From Marinilabilia salmonicolor JCM 21150 (GTDB lineage: Bacteria > Bacteroidota > Bacteroidia > Bacteroidales > Marinilabiliaceae), in NCBI RefSeq assembly GCF_000259075.1, contig NZ_AJKI01000001.1, forward strand, positions 1 through 64,000: 64,000 nt of DNA. The letters are read 5' to 3'. The stretch's first letter is position 1; each line of letters starts with the position of its first letter. This document shows, one piece after another, positions 1 through 8,820 of the stretch. A program made the translations under genes and the position numbers. The notes under the pieces were generated by a model that saw only the letters and a list, made by a program, of their open reading frames with translations, was not told where the DNA came from and ran no database searches.

Positions 1-129
1 GCCGTGCCGTCGGCAAGCCTTTGGCGACCGATGGGTGGCGCAAGCCGCCAAAAACGGAGTTTACCTGGGTAAATGAGTATTTTGGTGGCAAGCGTAACGA
101 CGCAAATGGTACTTTATAGACAAACACTA
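1..129 (-). mobile_element. MITE-like element, copy 1 (cut by window edge)
   Basis: Non-coding element of the family found about twelve times in this window. The right end shows the terminal repeat TTTATAGACAAACAC followed by TAAATA, which fits the family's TANNTA flank. The inner stem GCCGCCAAAA pairs with a diverged TTTTGGTGGC. The left part carries the GC-rich core (GGCGACCGATGGGTGGCGC) shared with the copies at 23694 and 50376. The left terminus lies outside the window. Confidence 0.75.
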
Positions 130-355
130 AATAATATACAACCCGTTTACAGACTTATCGTTCTGAAACGGGTTGTTTTCGTTTTTATTGTTATTTTTGT
201 TCGAACAATGGTTCATTTTTCTCCCGGATAATTGTATAATACTAAATAATGAGTCTAATCGGAAAAGTAAGATTTTTGTTAACTTCAACATTTCAGGCAA
301 TGATGACGTTGGCGAAACCGGACTTTCCAGAGTGGGCCCTATAATAAGATGCAGG

Positions 356-754
356 ATGTCAAATATTGTTGCCTTAACCGAAGCAGCCTCCATAGGACTA
401 CATAGCATGGTTTTAATTGCCCGTTCCGATGAGGTATTGAATGTTTTGAAGATTTCAGAATTTATCGGAAGTTCTAAACATCACGTTGCCAAAATCATGC
501 AGCGCTTGTCGAAGGCAGGCTTTGTTTCGTCGAACAGGGGGCCCTCCGGAGGATTTGTATTAAAGCGTTTGCCCGCAGAAATTACGTTACTCAATATTTT
601 CGAAGCCATTGAAGGGCCGTTGTCCGTACAGACCTGTCCCATGGATCGTCCTGTTTGTCCTTTTGGGGAATGTCTTTTGGGGGACTTGTCTTTGCGTGTT
701 TCAGGCGAAATCAGGGAGTATCTGGCTGGGAGAACACTTCAGGATTATTTATAG
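356..754 (+). CDS. Rrf2 family transcriptional regulator, probable Fe-S sensor
   Basis: A 132-residue DNA-binding regulator of the Rrf2 (IscR/NsrR/RsrR) family, expected to act as a cytoplasmic dimer. The N-terminal winged helix (about residues 1-75) includes the family-typical stretch SSKHHVAKIMQRLSKAGFV and the wing GPSGGF. Cys94, Cys101 and Cys106 form a C-X6-C-X4-C cluster in the usual Fe-S ligand position, so redox or NO sensing is likely. The frame is open back to 173, but the first 61 residues look non-coding and length and family alignment favour the ATG at 356. Its stop overlaps the end of convergent rsmE by 10 bp. The target genes are not evident from context. Confidence 0.85.
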   Translation: MSNIVALTEAASIGLHSMVLIARSDEVLNVLKISEFIGSSKHHVAKIMQRLSKAGFVSSNRGPSGGFVLKRLPAEITLLNIFEAIEGPLSVQTCPMDRPVCPFGECLLGDLSLRVSGEIREYLAGRTLQDYL

Positions 755-1461
755 AGTTCTGGTATTTTTGCCAACATACAGGCTGCAATCCCTGCTGTTT
801 CTGTGCGTAGCCGGTTTTTTCCCATTACTACCGGAATGAATCCGTTTTTTATGGCCATTTTTACCTCTTCCGGAGCGAAATCTCCTTCAGGGCCAATCAA
901 TATCAGGATGTCTTCCTTTGCTTTGTTTTTCTTCAATTCTGTGATTAATTCCTTACGTTCATCTTCCATGCAATGGGCAATGAATTTGTATTTCTCAGGA
1001 TGAGGGGCATCCAGAAATTTTTTAATCTCTGTTAATTCGGCGATTGATGGTCGCCACAGGCGTAGACATTGCTTGGTGGCAGCAGTGATTACCCTGTCCA
1101 GCCGGGGAAGTTTTATTTGTCGGCGCTCTGATTGATGGCAAAGCAGGGGGGTGATCCTGTCAATACCCAGTTCGGTTGATTTTTCCAGAAACCACTCAAA
1201 ACGATCAATGCTCTTGGTAGGGGCTATGGCAATGTGACAGGCCGGAGCATCCGGTTGCCCCGTTTCTTTTTGTTCAATCTTTACCCGGCAGGCCTTGGGC
1301 GATGCTTCGGTTATACTGCACAAAACTCTTGTTCCCCTGCCGTCAATTACATAAATCTGATCTCCGGCCTTGTGTCTCAGTACTTTTATACAGTGTTTGG
1401 ATTCCTCTTCGTTTAAAACACCGCCATTGGTTAATATTTCGGGTTCGTAAAAAATTTGCAT
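745..1461 (-). CDS. rsmE: 16S rRNA (uracil-1498-N3)-methyltransferase RsmE
   Basis: SPOUT-class methyltransferase that methylates N3 of U1498 in 16S rRNA using SAM. At 238 residues it has the usual family length. The N-terminal PUA-like part (about 1-70) contains the typical HCIKVLRHKAGDQIYVIDG stretch. The C-terminal SPOUT knot shows LIGPEGDFAPEEV and the signature LRTETAGIAA near the end. It starts only 5 nt after the stop of the sensor kinase gene, so the two are probably co-transcribed, and its 3' end overlaps the convergent Rrf2 gene. No sign of damage. Confidence 0.95.
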   Translation of the reverse strand: MQIFYEPEILTNGGVLNEEESKHCIKVLRHKAGDQIYVIDGRGTRVLCSITEASPKACRVKIEQKETGQPDAPACHIAIAPTKSIDRFEWFLEKSTELGIDRITPLLCHQSERRQIKLPRLDRVITAATKQCLRLWRPSIAELTEIKKFLDAPHPEKYKFIAHCMEDERKELITELKKNKAKEDILILIGPEGDFAPEEVKMAIKNGFIPVVMGKNRLRTETAGIAACMLAKIPELYK

Positions 1462-1466
1462 ATTCT

Positions 1467-3710
1467 TTATTGATTGAATTCACACGGTAATGAGAAGTAG
1501 AACTCAGAACCTTTTCCGGGTTCTGAATCAAACCAAATATCTCCTTTCATAATGGTTATCAGGCTTTTTGTGATGGCAAGACCCAGACCTGTGCCACCGA
1601 ATTTGCGTACCGGGCTTTCATCAATCTGCCTGAAACGCTCAAAAATAATGTTTTTGAATCTGGAGGCAATGCCCCGACCGGTATCTTTTACAAAGAAAAC
1701 CAGTGTCTCTTTGTCCCTGATGAAATATCCTGCCTCTATGGTTCCTTCATCCGTAAATTTAATTGCGTTGGTAATCAGGTTGAGTAAGAGTTGATGAAGG
1801 CGATACTGGTCGGCACGGATCTGGAATACCTCTTTCGAGGAATCGGTAGTTAACAGGAACCGGATGTCTTTTTCTTCCTGATTTATTAAACTTTCTGCTA
1901 TGTTTTGAATGTTTTGCAAGACCGTATGAAGATCAAATTTTTCTTCCTTGATCTTTAGTTGTCCGGATTCAATTTTGGAAATATCTATGATATCATTTAT
2001 AATATTCAGCAGGTTCTCGCCACTATTTTTTATGACCCTCAGGTATTTATTTCGTTCATTCCTTTCGAGCAGGTCGTTAAGGATAAGGTCCGTAAATCCA
2101 AGGATGGCATTCATCGGGGTACGAATCTCGTGCGACATATTTGCCAGGAAGGCCGATTTTAACCGATCACTTTCTTCAGCTTTTTCTTTGGCTTCTCTAA
2201 GTTGGTTTTCAAATTCTTTTTGCGACTGAATTTCGTTGATGGTACCTACCATCCGAACTGGTTCCCTGGTAATATCTCTTTCAGTTATTTTTCCGTGAAT
2301 GGAAAACCACACATATTGTTCATAGTTGTTGAGCAGCCGTGCTTCGCAACGAAAAACGGTTGTCAGGCCTTCCTTATGCATTTGAAAGGCTTCCGATACC
2401 TGCTGATGGTCGTCCGGATGAAAAAGGTTTCTGTAATTGGTGGTATTAAAATCCAGTTCGTTGGGGTTATTATATTTTAACAACCGGGCAAATCTGTGAC
2501 TAAGAAAAACCTCTCCATTTACAAAATCAACATCCCAGAGTCCTTCATTGGCACCATCCAGTGCCAGTTCCAATCGACTTTCGCTAAAGGCCAGGTTAGC
2601 TTCGGCCTTTCTTTTTTGATTAATAACACGCAGTAATACGATAATGACGATGACCAGAAAACTTAGGATGGAGAGAATTATGATGATTTCCTGTTTAAAT
2701 CGTTGGAAAGGGTTTTCCGGTTTGTTGAGCAATATGCCCGGAGGTACGAGCTTCATTAAGTTTAAACCGTTGCGATTGGCTTGTCGATAATCCAGCGCAA
2801 GAATTTCCTGAGGATCTGCTAACCAGGGTGTGCAGTAGGTCCCCTTCAGTGTCTCTTTCATGATGGTCGCAGCTTTGCGACCCTGATTTACACCTCTGAT
2901 CACCACTCCGCCAACAATAAAGTCATTGAATAGAAAATCCCAGTTGCTGTAAACCGGTACTTTGCAGTTGTCGATAATCAAAGGGGCTTCTTCCAGCATT
3001 TCGCGGGGAAATCCGCCCCGGTTGATATACAGACTTAACAGGTAAATGGCTTTGTTGGGTGTGCAAATGGTTCGAAGCTCTGTACTAAGTTGCCAGGGAG
3101 TGTCAGCATGAAGAATTTGGTATTTCAGCCAGGGGTGGCGTTTGGCGGCTTCGGCAAATTGATTGGAGAAGATTTGTCCGGAGTGGGTGGAGTCAGAAAC
3201 CACAATCAATTCTTCCAAATCTGGTTGCAGTACCTTGATGATGCTTAGGGTGCTGTCGATGTTTATTTTTTCATCTATTCCTCTAAAACGTGTTGTATCA
3301 GGACTATATTTGTGTATGTTGTTAATCCCGCAAAATGAAACAGGGACATCACCCCAAATCTCATTTCCGTATTTTAGAAAAAAATCAAGTGCATTATTGT
3401 CACTGATGATAACCCCGTCAATTCGGATGGAATCGTATTTTTTGGTGAAAAGGTTATTTAACCCTTGCAGGTATTCATCGCTTTGGAATCTTTTGGAATC
3501 CATGTATTCTACAAAAACCCGGTAGTTTTCTTCCGGTGGCAACTCTTCCAATACGCCTCTGGTGATGTCAGCAGTCCATTTAAAGGTCGCATGATAGGAA
3601 TTTAGGAGTACAATGTCCTTAAATTCATTTTGTGCCGACGGTATTCCCATGGAAGCCAACCATAGCAGTATTGTGAGAATGATATTTTTCATGGCTCTTT
3701 TTGGGAACAT
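1467..3710 (-). CDS. sensor histidine kinase with periplasmic ABC-substrate-binding-like domain and PAS domain
   Basis: Membrane sensor kinase of 747 residues. Order: signal peptide (about 1-26), a periplasmic region of about 300 residues resembling the ABC_sub_bind fold (starting DIVLLNSYHATFKWT), one membrane span near 337-361, a PAS domain (about 375-490), a HisKA dimerisation domain with the phospho-acceptor motif MSHEIRTPMN (His527) and a HATPase domain with N box NLITNAIKF, DTGRG and GGTGLGLAI. It ends right after the ATPase domain, so there is no receiver domain, and no response regulator gene lies nearby. The start is ambiguous: ATG 3710 or Met7 (3692), which would put the signal peptide right at the N terminus. 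The ligand cannot be predicted. Confidence 0.85.
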   Translation of the reverse strand: MFPKRAMKNIILTILLWLASMGIPSAQNEFKDIVLLNSYHATFKWTADITRGVLEELPPEENYRVFVEYMDSKRFQSDEYLQGLNNLFTKKYDSIRIDGVIISDNNALDFFLKYGNEIWGDVPVSFCGINNIHKYSPDTTRFRGIDEKINIDSTLSIIKVLQPDLEELIVVSDSTHSGQIFSNQFAEAAKRHPWLKYQILHADTPWQLSTELRTICTPNKAIYLLSLYINRGGFPREMLEEAPLIIDNCKVPVYSNWDFLFNDFIVGGVVIRGVNQGRKAATIMKETLKGTYCTPWLADPQEILALDYRQANRNGLNLMKLVPPGILLNKPENPFQRFKQEIIIILSILSFLVIVIIVLLRVINQKRKAEANLAFSESRLELALDGANEGLWDVDFVNGEVFLSHRFARLLKYNNPNELDFNTTNYRNLFHPDDHQQVSEAFQMHKEGLTTVFRCEARLLNNYEQYVWFSIHGKITERDITREPVRMVGTINEIQSQKEFENQLREAKEKAEESDRLKSAFLANMSHEIRTPMNAILGFTDLILNDLLERNERNKYLRVIKNSGENLLNIINDIIDISKIESGQLKIKEEKFDLHTVLQNIQNIAESLINQEEKDIRFLLTTDSSKEVFQIRADQYRLHQLLLNLITNAIKFTDEGTIEAGYFIRDKETLVFFVKDTGRGIASRFKNIIFERFRQIDESPVRKFGGTGLGLAITKSLITIMKGDIWFDSEPGKGSEFYFSLPCEFNQ

Positions 3711-3995
3711 ACCGGATTTGTGTTTTTTGAACCTGAACTAAAAGTATATAAATTATTATTAGCTTGCAAGAACCTGAAAATGTATTTGATTAATATACTC
3801 TACCTTATATTGAACTCCATAATTTACTCTGTTTAACGGATTAGTATAGTCCGCTGCTATAAATTTAAGTTGTCAACTTAAAGCTGTATGTCTGAAAAAT
3901 ATTAGAGCGATGTGTGTTGAATTAGTGATTTTTCTCCTGTATTTTTAATGGGTTAAGATTTTGAGGTTATGCGAAGTCAATAAAACAGGGGGGAT

Positions 3996-4035
3996 GTGTT
4001 CGGTATAGGACACCTGTTTGTATCATATCGAACAC
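3996..4035. promoter_or_regulatory. inverted repeat, candidate operator of the export locus
   Basis: Arms GTGTTCGGTAT (3996-4006) and ATATCGAACAC (4025-4035) are complementary except at one position and are separated by 18 bp. The repeat lies just upstream of the candidate promoter and about 100 bp before the first ABC gene. No T-run follows, so a protein-binding site is more likely than a terminator. No regulator gene is adjacent. Confidence 0.4.
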
Positions 4036-4051
4036 TTTTATGTCAAATAGT

Positions 4052-4083
4052 TTTGCTTTAATAATTTGATTTTGTTTAATTTG
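4052..4083 (+). promoter_or_regulatory. candidate Bacteroidota-type promoter
   Basis: TTTG (4052-4055), a 20-bp spacer, then TTAATTTG (4076-4083), matching TAnnTTTG at 7 of 8 positions. This would start transcription about 45 nt before the TTG start at 4136. An exact TAGTTTTG occurs at 4048-4055 but lacks a -33 partner. Confidence 0.35.
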
Positions 4084-4135
4084 CTCTTTCTGGTTCGTTT
4101 ATTGATTAAGCAAACCAGATACGAAAACCTGAGCT

Positions 4136-5011
4136 TTGGAACTACAAATAAAAAACCTTAACAAGATTTACGATAACGGGCATCAGGCCCTGAAAGACGT
4201 AAATCTGATTATTCAGGAAGGAATGTTTGGCCTTCTTGGTCCCAATGGTGCCGGCAAATCTACGCTTATGCGTATTTTAGTGACTCTTCAGGAACCGGGT
4301 GCAGGAGATGTGACCATTGATGGATATTCTCTTTCGCAGCATCGCAGGGAAATCAGACAGATGATAGGCTATCTGCCACAGGATTTTCGTTTTTTTCCAA
4401 AGTTGAAAGCGCGGGAATTTCTGGATTATGCTGCCTCACTGGCCGGTATCAGATCTAAAAAAGATCGGCGTATGGAGGTGGATCGCTTGTTGGAACAAGT
4501 GGGTTTGCTTGATGCACATGATCGGTATGCCAATAAACTGTCGGGAGGAATGAAAAGGCGTCTTGGAATAGCACAGGCACTTATTGGCAATCCACGACTT
4601 CTGATTGTAGATGAGCCCACCACCGGCCTGGATCCCGAGGAACGCATCAGGTTCAGGAATATTCTGAGTAACCTGAGTCAGCAGGGAGTAATAATTATTC
4701 TTTCCACACATATAGTAGCTGATATATCAAGTACTTGTCGCTCCATGGCACTTTTGGATAATGGTATGGTGAAATATCAGGGCCGTCCCGATGATTTTAT
4801 TGCACAGTCCAGGGGATTGGTATGGCGTGCCGCTGTCGGTTTTGATGAACTCAAATCATTAAAAGAGCAATTTCCCGTAATTACTACCATACCGTCTGTT
4901 GAGGGGTATGAGGTCGAGTTGATTGCCCGGCAGAAACCGCTGCAAAATGCCGAAAATATAGATCCCGGACTGGAACATGCTTATGTTTGTTTTATGGAGA
5001 ATAATGTTTAG
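4136..5011 (+). CDS. ABC transporter ATP-binding protein (ABC-2 exporter type)
   Basis: Cytoplasmic ATPase subunit of 291 residues. Seen in order: beta-1/A-loop (KNLNKIY, Tyr12), Walker A GPNGAGKST (35-43), Q-loop in GYLPQDF, signature LSGGMKRR, Walker B LLIVDEP and H-loop STHI. About 70 extra C-terminal residues follow the core, as in many DrrA-like subunits. The start codon is TTG at 4136; no ATG precedes the beta-1 strand in frame. The next gene, the giant permease, begins 3 nt after the stop, so the two very likely form one transporter. It closely resembles the ATPase domain fused to the RND pump at 14853 (for example EERIRFRNILSNLS against RERIRFRNLLVELS), suggesting duplication within the locus. 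Confidence 0.93.
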   Translation: MELQIKNLNKIYDNGHQALKDVNLIIQEGMFGLLGPNGAGKSTLMRILVTLQEPGAGDVTIDGYSLSQHRREIRQMIGYLPQDFRFFPKLKAREFLDYAASLAGIRSKKDRRMEVDRLLEQVGLLDAHDRYANKLSGGMKRRLGIAQALIGNPRLLIVDEPTTGLDPEERIRFRNILSNLSQQGVIIILSTHIVADISSTCRSMALLDNGMVKYQGRPDDFIAQSRGLVWRAAVGFDELKSLKEQFPVITTIPSVEGYEVELIARQKPLQNAENIDPGLEHAYVCFMENNV

Positions 5012-5014
5012 ACT

Positions 5015-8000
5015 ATGAATTCCGACCTAAAAAATAACTCTAATCCTGCTTTCTCTGATGAATCGCTCCTTTCCAGATTTTCATCCTTCTTTTACTACAT
5101 TTCAAAAGTGGGGCAGTATGAAGCCCGGATTTTGTGGAGGAGCTGGTTGTTTCGCATTTTCTCGCTGCTGATTTTGGCTATTCTCGTACTTTTCGATGTG
5201 TTTGGGGTATTGGGTATTGCAGAATCGGAAGCCTGGAGTGGCCGATACATGCGGGGCGGTGTGTTTTACATGGATTTTTATCTCTTTACAGTGGCCCAGG
5301 TGGTGATTGCCGCCTTTTTATCTGCCGATTTTCTGGGGCGTGAGCGTAAAATGGATACCACCGAAGTTTTTTATACACGCCCCATGTCAAATGTTCAATA
5401 TGTATTGGGAAAGACCTGGGGTGCGCTGATGGTTTTTATGGGTTTGAATATGGTGGTGGCGCTGCTGGCAATGGTGGTAACACTCATTTCACCGGATGCC
5501 GTCTTTGTGTGGCAGGCAATATTTATTTATCCTTTCATTTTCTCCTTGCCATCGCTTGTTTTTATCCTTGGTTTTTCTTTTGTCTTGATGGTGTTGGTTC
5601 GAAATCAGGCGGTTACATTTGTGCTGGTTTTGGGGTTCGGAGGGATGGTGCTTTTTTATCTGGGAAATATGCATTGGGGAGTATGGGATTTTATCGGGTT
5701 TTTCATTCCCGGTTATTATTCCGGCTTTTCCGGACTTTCCAATACTGAATATTTATTGTTTCAGCGTGGCGGATATTTTCTTTTAGGCCTAATGGGGATT
5801 TTACTTACTGCATTTTGTCTGCCACGATTGCCCGGTACCAGACGTCGTTCAGGAACTCTCCTTTTATTTTGTGTGATTTTACTGAGTGGGGCAGCTTTTT
5901 TATTCTTCAACATTGTTTCAAAAGGAATTGACGGACAGCAACTCAGGGAAAGAATCAGACGTACAGACAAATTACTCCCGGCTTTACCTGCATATTCTGT
6001 TGATTCCTGTTATTTGCGTGTTCATCACAACGGAAATAACCTTGTGAGCGAAGCCCATCTGTTTATCAAAGAAAAGAGCACATCCGATACCTTGTTTCTG
6101 CATCTCAATCCCGGCTTTGATATAAGTTCTGTTACTCTGAACAATCAGCAGGTCCCTTTTACTTTTTCAGAAGGGATTATATCTGTAGCTACGTCCTTGA
6201 TGTATGAGAAAGATGTTTCCGGATTCAGTTGTAGCGTTTTCTATACAGGACATCCTGATCAGGAGGCCATTTACCCGGAATTTGAAAAAGAGAGAGAGTC
6301 TTTGAGTCGCTTTGAACCCCTGATTGGCGGTAAAGAACATTATTTTATCCGGCCTGATTATGTTCTGCTGACACAAGAGTCAGGTTGGTATCCAAAAGTT
6401 GCCTGGCGCAATTTTCGACAACAACCTGATTTTACGAACTATGTTCTTGAGTTCTCCTCCGGTTATAATTTGGAGGTTATTTCGCAGGGGGCAGGAGTCG
6501 ATTCCGGGAAAATAGTTCGTTATTCAGCAGGTAAGCCACTCAATGCTTTGACATTGATTGCGGGTTATTATAAAACAGATACTTTGTTGGTGGATGGAGT
6601 GGAATATTCGCTGTCTGTTCACCGCGACAATGATTTGTTTGAAAAAGCTTTCGGGGAGTTGAGAGATACAATACCTGCGATTATCAGAGACATGAAAGGT
6701 CAATATGAAAGAAGTTTAGGTCTTGAATATCCATTTCAGCGATTGAAGTTGATTGAAGTCCCGGTACATTTTTACACCTATTTGCAATCGTGGCGAACAG
6801 GAACTGATCATATTCAGCCGGAGATGGTTTTGATGCCTGAAAATGGTGGGGGACGTTGGTTCCTTGATGTGGAAAATACCCTGAATGATTTTAAAGAGGA
6901 AGCGGAGTCACAGGGAGAAGAGGTTGATGAGCAGGAAGTCCAGACAAAGACCATGATGACAATGGCCGGAAACCTGTTTTTGTATCCTCAATGGAGGGTT
7001 TTTTCGGGTTCTGAGGATGGAGGGCGTTTGATGACTGAGTGGAACCGCTTACAGATTTTTCCACTTTATTTCTATCATTCTTATCAGATTCGAGAGAAGG
7101 GGTGGCCGGTGTTTCAGATAATGATGGATGAAGCTCTCCGTGAGAAGGGACAAAAAGAGAAAAACGAAGGATGGCGTGCAGAGCGGGACCAGTATAAAGG
7201 ACTGCTGGCATTGAGAGAAAGAAGCGTTTCTGAATGGATGGCACATGAGGATGCAGGTGATACAGTGGCCAGAATATTGAATTTGAAGGGGATTCATTTT
7301 TTTTCTGAGATATCTGCACAAAGCAAACAGGACAATTTTGTGAAAGTATTTCGACCTGCCCTGGCGCATTTTAGATTTCGGGCCGAAAGTCCTGACCAAT
7401 GGTTTGAAATGGCCGGAGAAGAGGGCTTTTTAAAGAAGAAATACCAAACTGTGGTTTCCGGTGATGACCTTCCTGCCTTTCGTTTTGGTGATGTAAAAGC
7501 AGCTACTTTCCGGAACCAGGGGAAAAAACAGTTTCTGGTTTCCTTTGAAGTCTCCAATACAGGGAGTGCGGATGGTATTTTGAATACCGAAACAGCCTTT
7601 CTTGACCTCTCAGAAAGTCGGAATCATTCCTTTTCACAATGGAGGTATCAAAGTATGAAAGAGGAGGAAAACAACGATAAAGACTCTTATGTGGTGAAGG
7701 CTGGCGATCAGTTGCGCATAAAAATGGTATATGATAATCAGCCCCGTGAACTGAAAATTTTTACAGGTGTTTCCCGGAATATCCCTCCGGTTTTCGTTTT
7801 TCCTTTTGTCAATATTGGTGAGGATTTATATGAACTTCAGCCGCAGGAAGGAGTGGAAGTGGTTGAACTTAATGGCAATGTTCCGGGTGGAAGCCAAACT
7901 TTAGTGGTGGATAATGAGGATCCCGGATTTGAAATCAGCAGTCGCAATGAGATCAGAACTCTGAAGGACTGGTGGCTTTCACGTGAACTCAAAAAGGCTG

Positions 8001-8422
8001 ATAATTATGAAATGTTTTATTACTGGCGGCCACAGGCTGTATGGACCAATACTCTGGCTCAGAATTATTATGGCGATTATTTACGTTCCGCTGTTCTGAA
8101 AGCTTCGGGCAATGGTAATGATAAAGCACGCTGGAAACTGAAATTACCGGAGGCAGGACGGTACGAAGTTCAGGTTTATATTCCCGAAGGAATGAATACC
8201 GGATGGAGGAGCAGGAATTCGAGAGGTCGTTTTTATTATGTGATTCATCATGCCAATGGGGAGGAAAAAGTGGAGACTCCACCGGTCCGTGACCGTAGTG
8301 GGTGGATTTCTCTGGGGAGGTTCTTTTTTAACCGGGAAGAGGCAGTCGTGGAGTTGTCGGATGAATCTGATTTTCCTTATGTGGTGGCTGATGCGGTAAA
8401 ATGGATAAGAACAGACGGTTAG
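5015..8422 (+). CDS. giant ABC permease with degenerate M1-peptidase-like region and golvesin-like C-terminal domain
   Basis: Protein of 1135 residues. Residues about 45-305 hold roughly seven hydrophobic spans in ABC-2 permease arrangement, with a conserved-looking loop GRERKMDTTEVFYTRPMSN. About 830 extracytoplasmic residues follow. The middle part (about 320-900) recalls the permease/M1-aminopeptidase fusions of Bacteroidota (LTQESGWYPKVAW, LNLKGIHFFSEI), but no HExxH zinc motif is visible, so peptidase activity is doubtful. The last 140 residues (from about 995) resemble the golvesin C-terminal or xanthan-lyase-CBD-like fold: YVIHHANG, GWISLGRFFF and YVVADAVKWI are typical. The gene lies 3 nt after its ATPase. 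The substrate is unknown; the exported domains suggest it works on or near the cell envelope. Confidence 0.75.
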   Translation: MNSDLKNNSNPAFSDESLLSRFSSFFYYISKVGQYEARILWRSWLFRIFSLLILAILVLFDVFGVLGIAESEAWSGRYMRGGVFYMDFYLFTVAQVVIAAFLSADFLGRERKMDTTEVFYTRPMSNVQYVLGKTWGALMVFMGLNMVVALLAMVVTLISPDAVFVWQAIFIYPFIFSLPSLVFILGFSFVLMVLVRNQAVTFVLVLGFGGMVLFYLGNMHWGVWDFIGFFIPGYYSGFSGLSNTEYLLFQRGGYFLLGLMGILLTAFCLPRLPGTRRRSGTLLLFCVILLSGAAFLFFNIVSKGIDGQQLRERIRRTDKLLPALPAYSVDSCYLRVHHNGNNLVSEAHLFIKEKSTSDTLFLHLNPGFDISSVTLNNQQVPFTFSEGIISVATSLMYEKDVSGFSCSVFYTGHPDQEAIYPEFEKERESLSRFEPLIGGKEHYFIRPDYVLLTQESGWYPKVAWRNFRQQPDFTNYVLEFSSGYNLEVISQGAGVDSGKIVRYSAGKPLNALTLIAGYYKTDTLLVDGVEYSLSVHRDNDLFEKAFGELRDTIPAIIRDMKGQYERSLGLEYPFQRLKLIEVPVHFYTYLQSWRTGTDHIQPEMVLMPENGGGRWFLDVENTLNDFKEEAESQGEEVDEQEVQTKTMMTMAGNLFLYPQWRVFSGSEDGGRLMTEWNRLQIFPLYFYHSYQIREKGWPVFQIMMDEALREKGQKEKNEGWRAERDQYKGLLALRERSVSEWMAHEDAGDTVARILNLKGIHFFSEISAQSKQDNFVKVFRPALAHFRFRAESPDQWFEMAGEEGFLKKKYQTVVSGDDLPAFRFGDVKAATFRNQGKKQFLVSFEVSNTGSADGILNTETAFLDLSESRNHSFSQWRYQSMKEEENNDKDSYVVKAGDQLRIKMVYDNQPRELKIFTGVSRNIPPVFVFPFVNIGEDLYELQPQEGVEVVELNGNVPGGSQTLVVDNEDPGFEISSRNEIRTLKDWWLSRELKKADNYEMFYYWRPQAVWTNTLAQNYYGDYLRSAVLKASGNGNDKARWKLKLPEAGRYEVQVYIPEGMNTGWRSRNSRGRFYYVIHHANGEEKVETPPVRDRSGWISLGRFFFNREEAVVELSDESDFPYVVADAVKWIRTDG

Positions 8423-8474
8423 ATTTTAAGATAAAATATATGAGAGGCAGAAGGCAGGAAGTTAGTTTATAGTC

Positions 8475-8526
8475 AAGTAGTGAGTAGTGGATGATTAGTG
8501 GTGAGTGGTGAGTGGTCAGTGGTGGG
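8475..8526. repeat. degenerate short tandem repeat (GTGAGTG-like)
   Basis: Low-complexity run of AGTAGTG, GTGAGTG and AGTGGTCAGTGG units just after the permease gene. It is non-coding and resembles the simple repeats at 20310, 40439 and 50816, which also flank gene ends. Confidence 0.7.
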
Positions 8527-8582
8527 GATTTTAGTAATAGATATCTTGATTAAACGAGCAAGGCAAGAGTAGAGGTTGAAAA

Positions 8583-8816
8583 GACCCGTTATTGCGCGTA
8601 CCTACCTCAAAAAAAAATGAGGAATAATGGGTCTATGACAGACTTGGCTCGTCCCCGTAGGGGGCAAACTTGAATAACCCCGGGTTATCGACCCGGGGTA
8701 GGTTGGGCAAAATGAGCCAGGTCCCCGAAAGGAGGCCAACTGTTAATTGTCTGATTTTTTGTTATAAAAATCTGTCATTGCGAACGTAGTGAAGCAATCT
8801 CAATTCTTAACCGAAC
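8583..8816. repeat. long interspersed palindromic repeat (second copy at 55528)
   Basis: Non-coding repeat filling most of the gap before the TolC gene. It contains the hairpin AGACCCGTTATT/AATAATGGGTCT (8582-8634), a GC-rich palindrome around CCCCGGGTTATCGACCCGGGG, and the widespread bacterial repeat GTCATTGCGA...GAAGCAATCT (8774-8800). The same order of blocks recurs at 55528-55704, including GAATAACCCCGGG, GGCCAACT and TTAATT.TCTGATTTTTTGTT. Confidence 0.75.
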
Positions 8817-8820
8817 ATCA

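Larger units (their letters stand above)
3711..4135. other. intergenic region between divergent kinase and export locus
   Basis: AT-rich 425-bp region with divergent genes on both sides and no convincing ORF. It should hold the promoters of both transcription units. The only structures seen are the inverted repeat at 3996-4035 and a candidate promoter at 4052-4083, listed separately. Confidence 0.6.

Noticed and set aside
173-355. 61-residue N-terminal extension of the Rrf2 regulator
   Set aside because: The extension does not look like a protein domain, and the family begins at the Met encoded at 356.
609-839. Open frame overlapping the Rrf2 and rsmE 3' ends
   Set aside because: It is a shadow of two well-supported genes in other frames.
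4048-4055. TAGTTTTG as the main promoter of the export locus
   Set aside because: Exact -7 match but no TTTG at a suitable distance upstream; the pair at 4052-4083 fits the spacing better.
6891-7399. Overlapping minus-strand frames of 142 and 116 codons inside the giant permease gene
   Set aside because: Low-complexity translations with no domain features; the plus-strand reading is clearly the coding one.
8583-8816. Small RNA or riboswitch before the TolC gene
   Set aside because: The same sequence blocks recur after an unrelated gene at 55528, so an interspersed repeat explains it.
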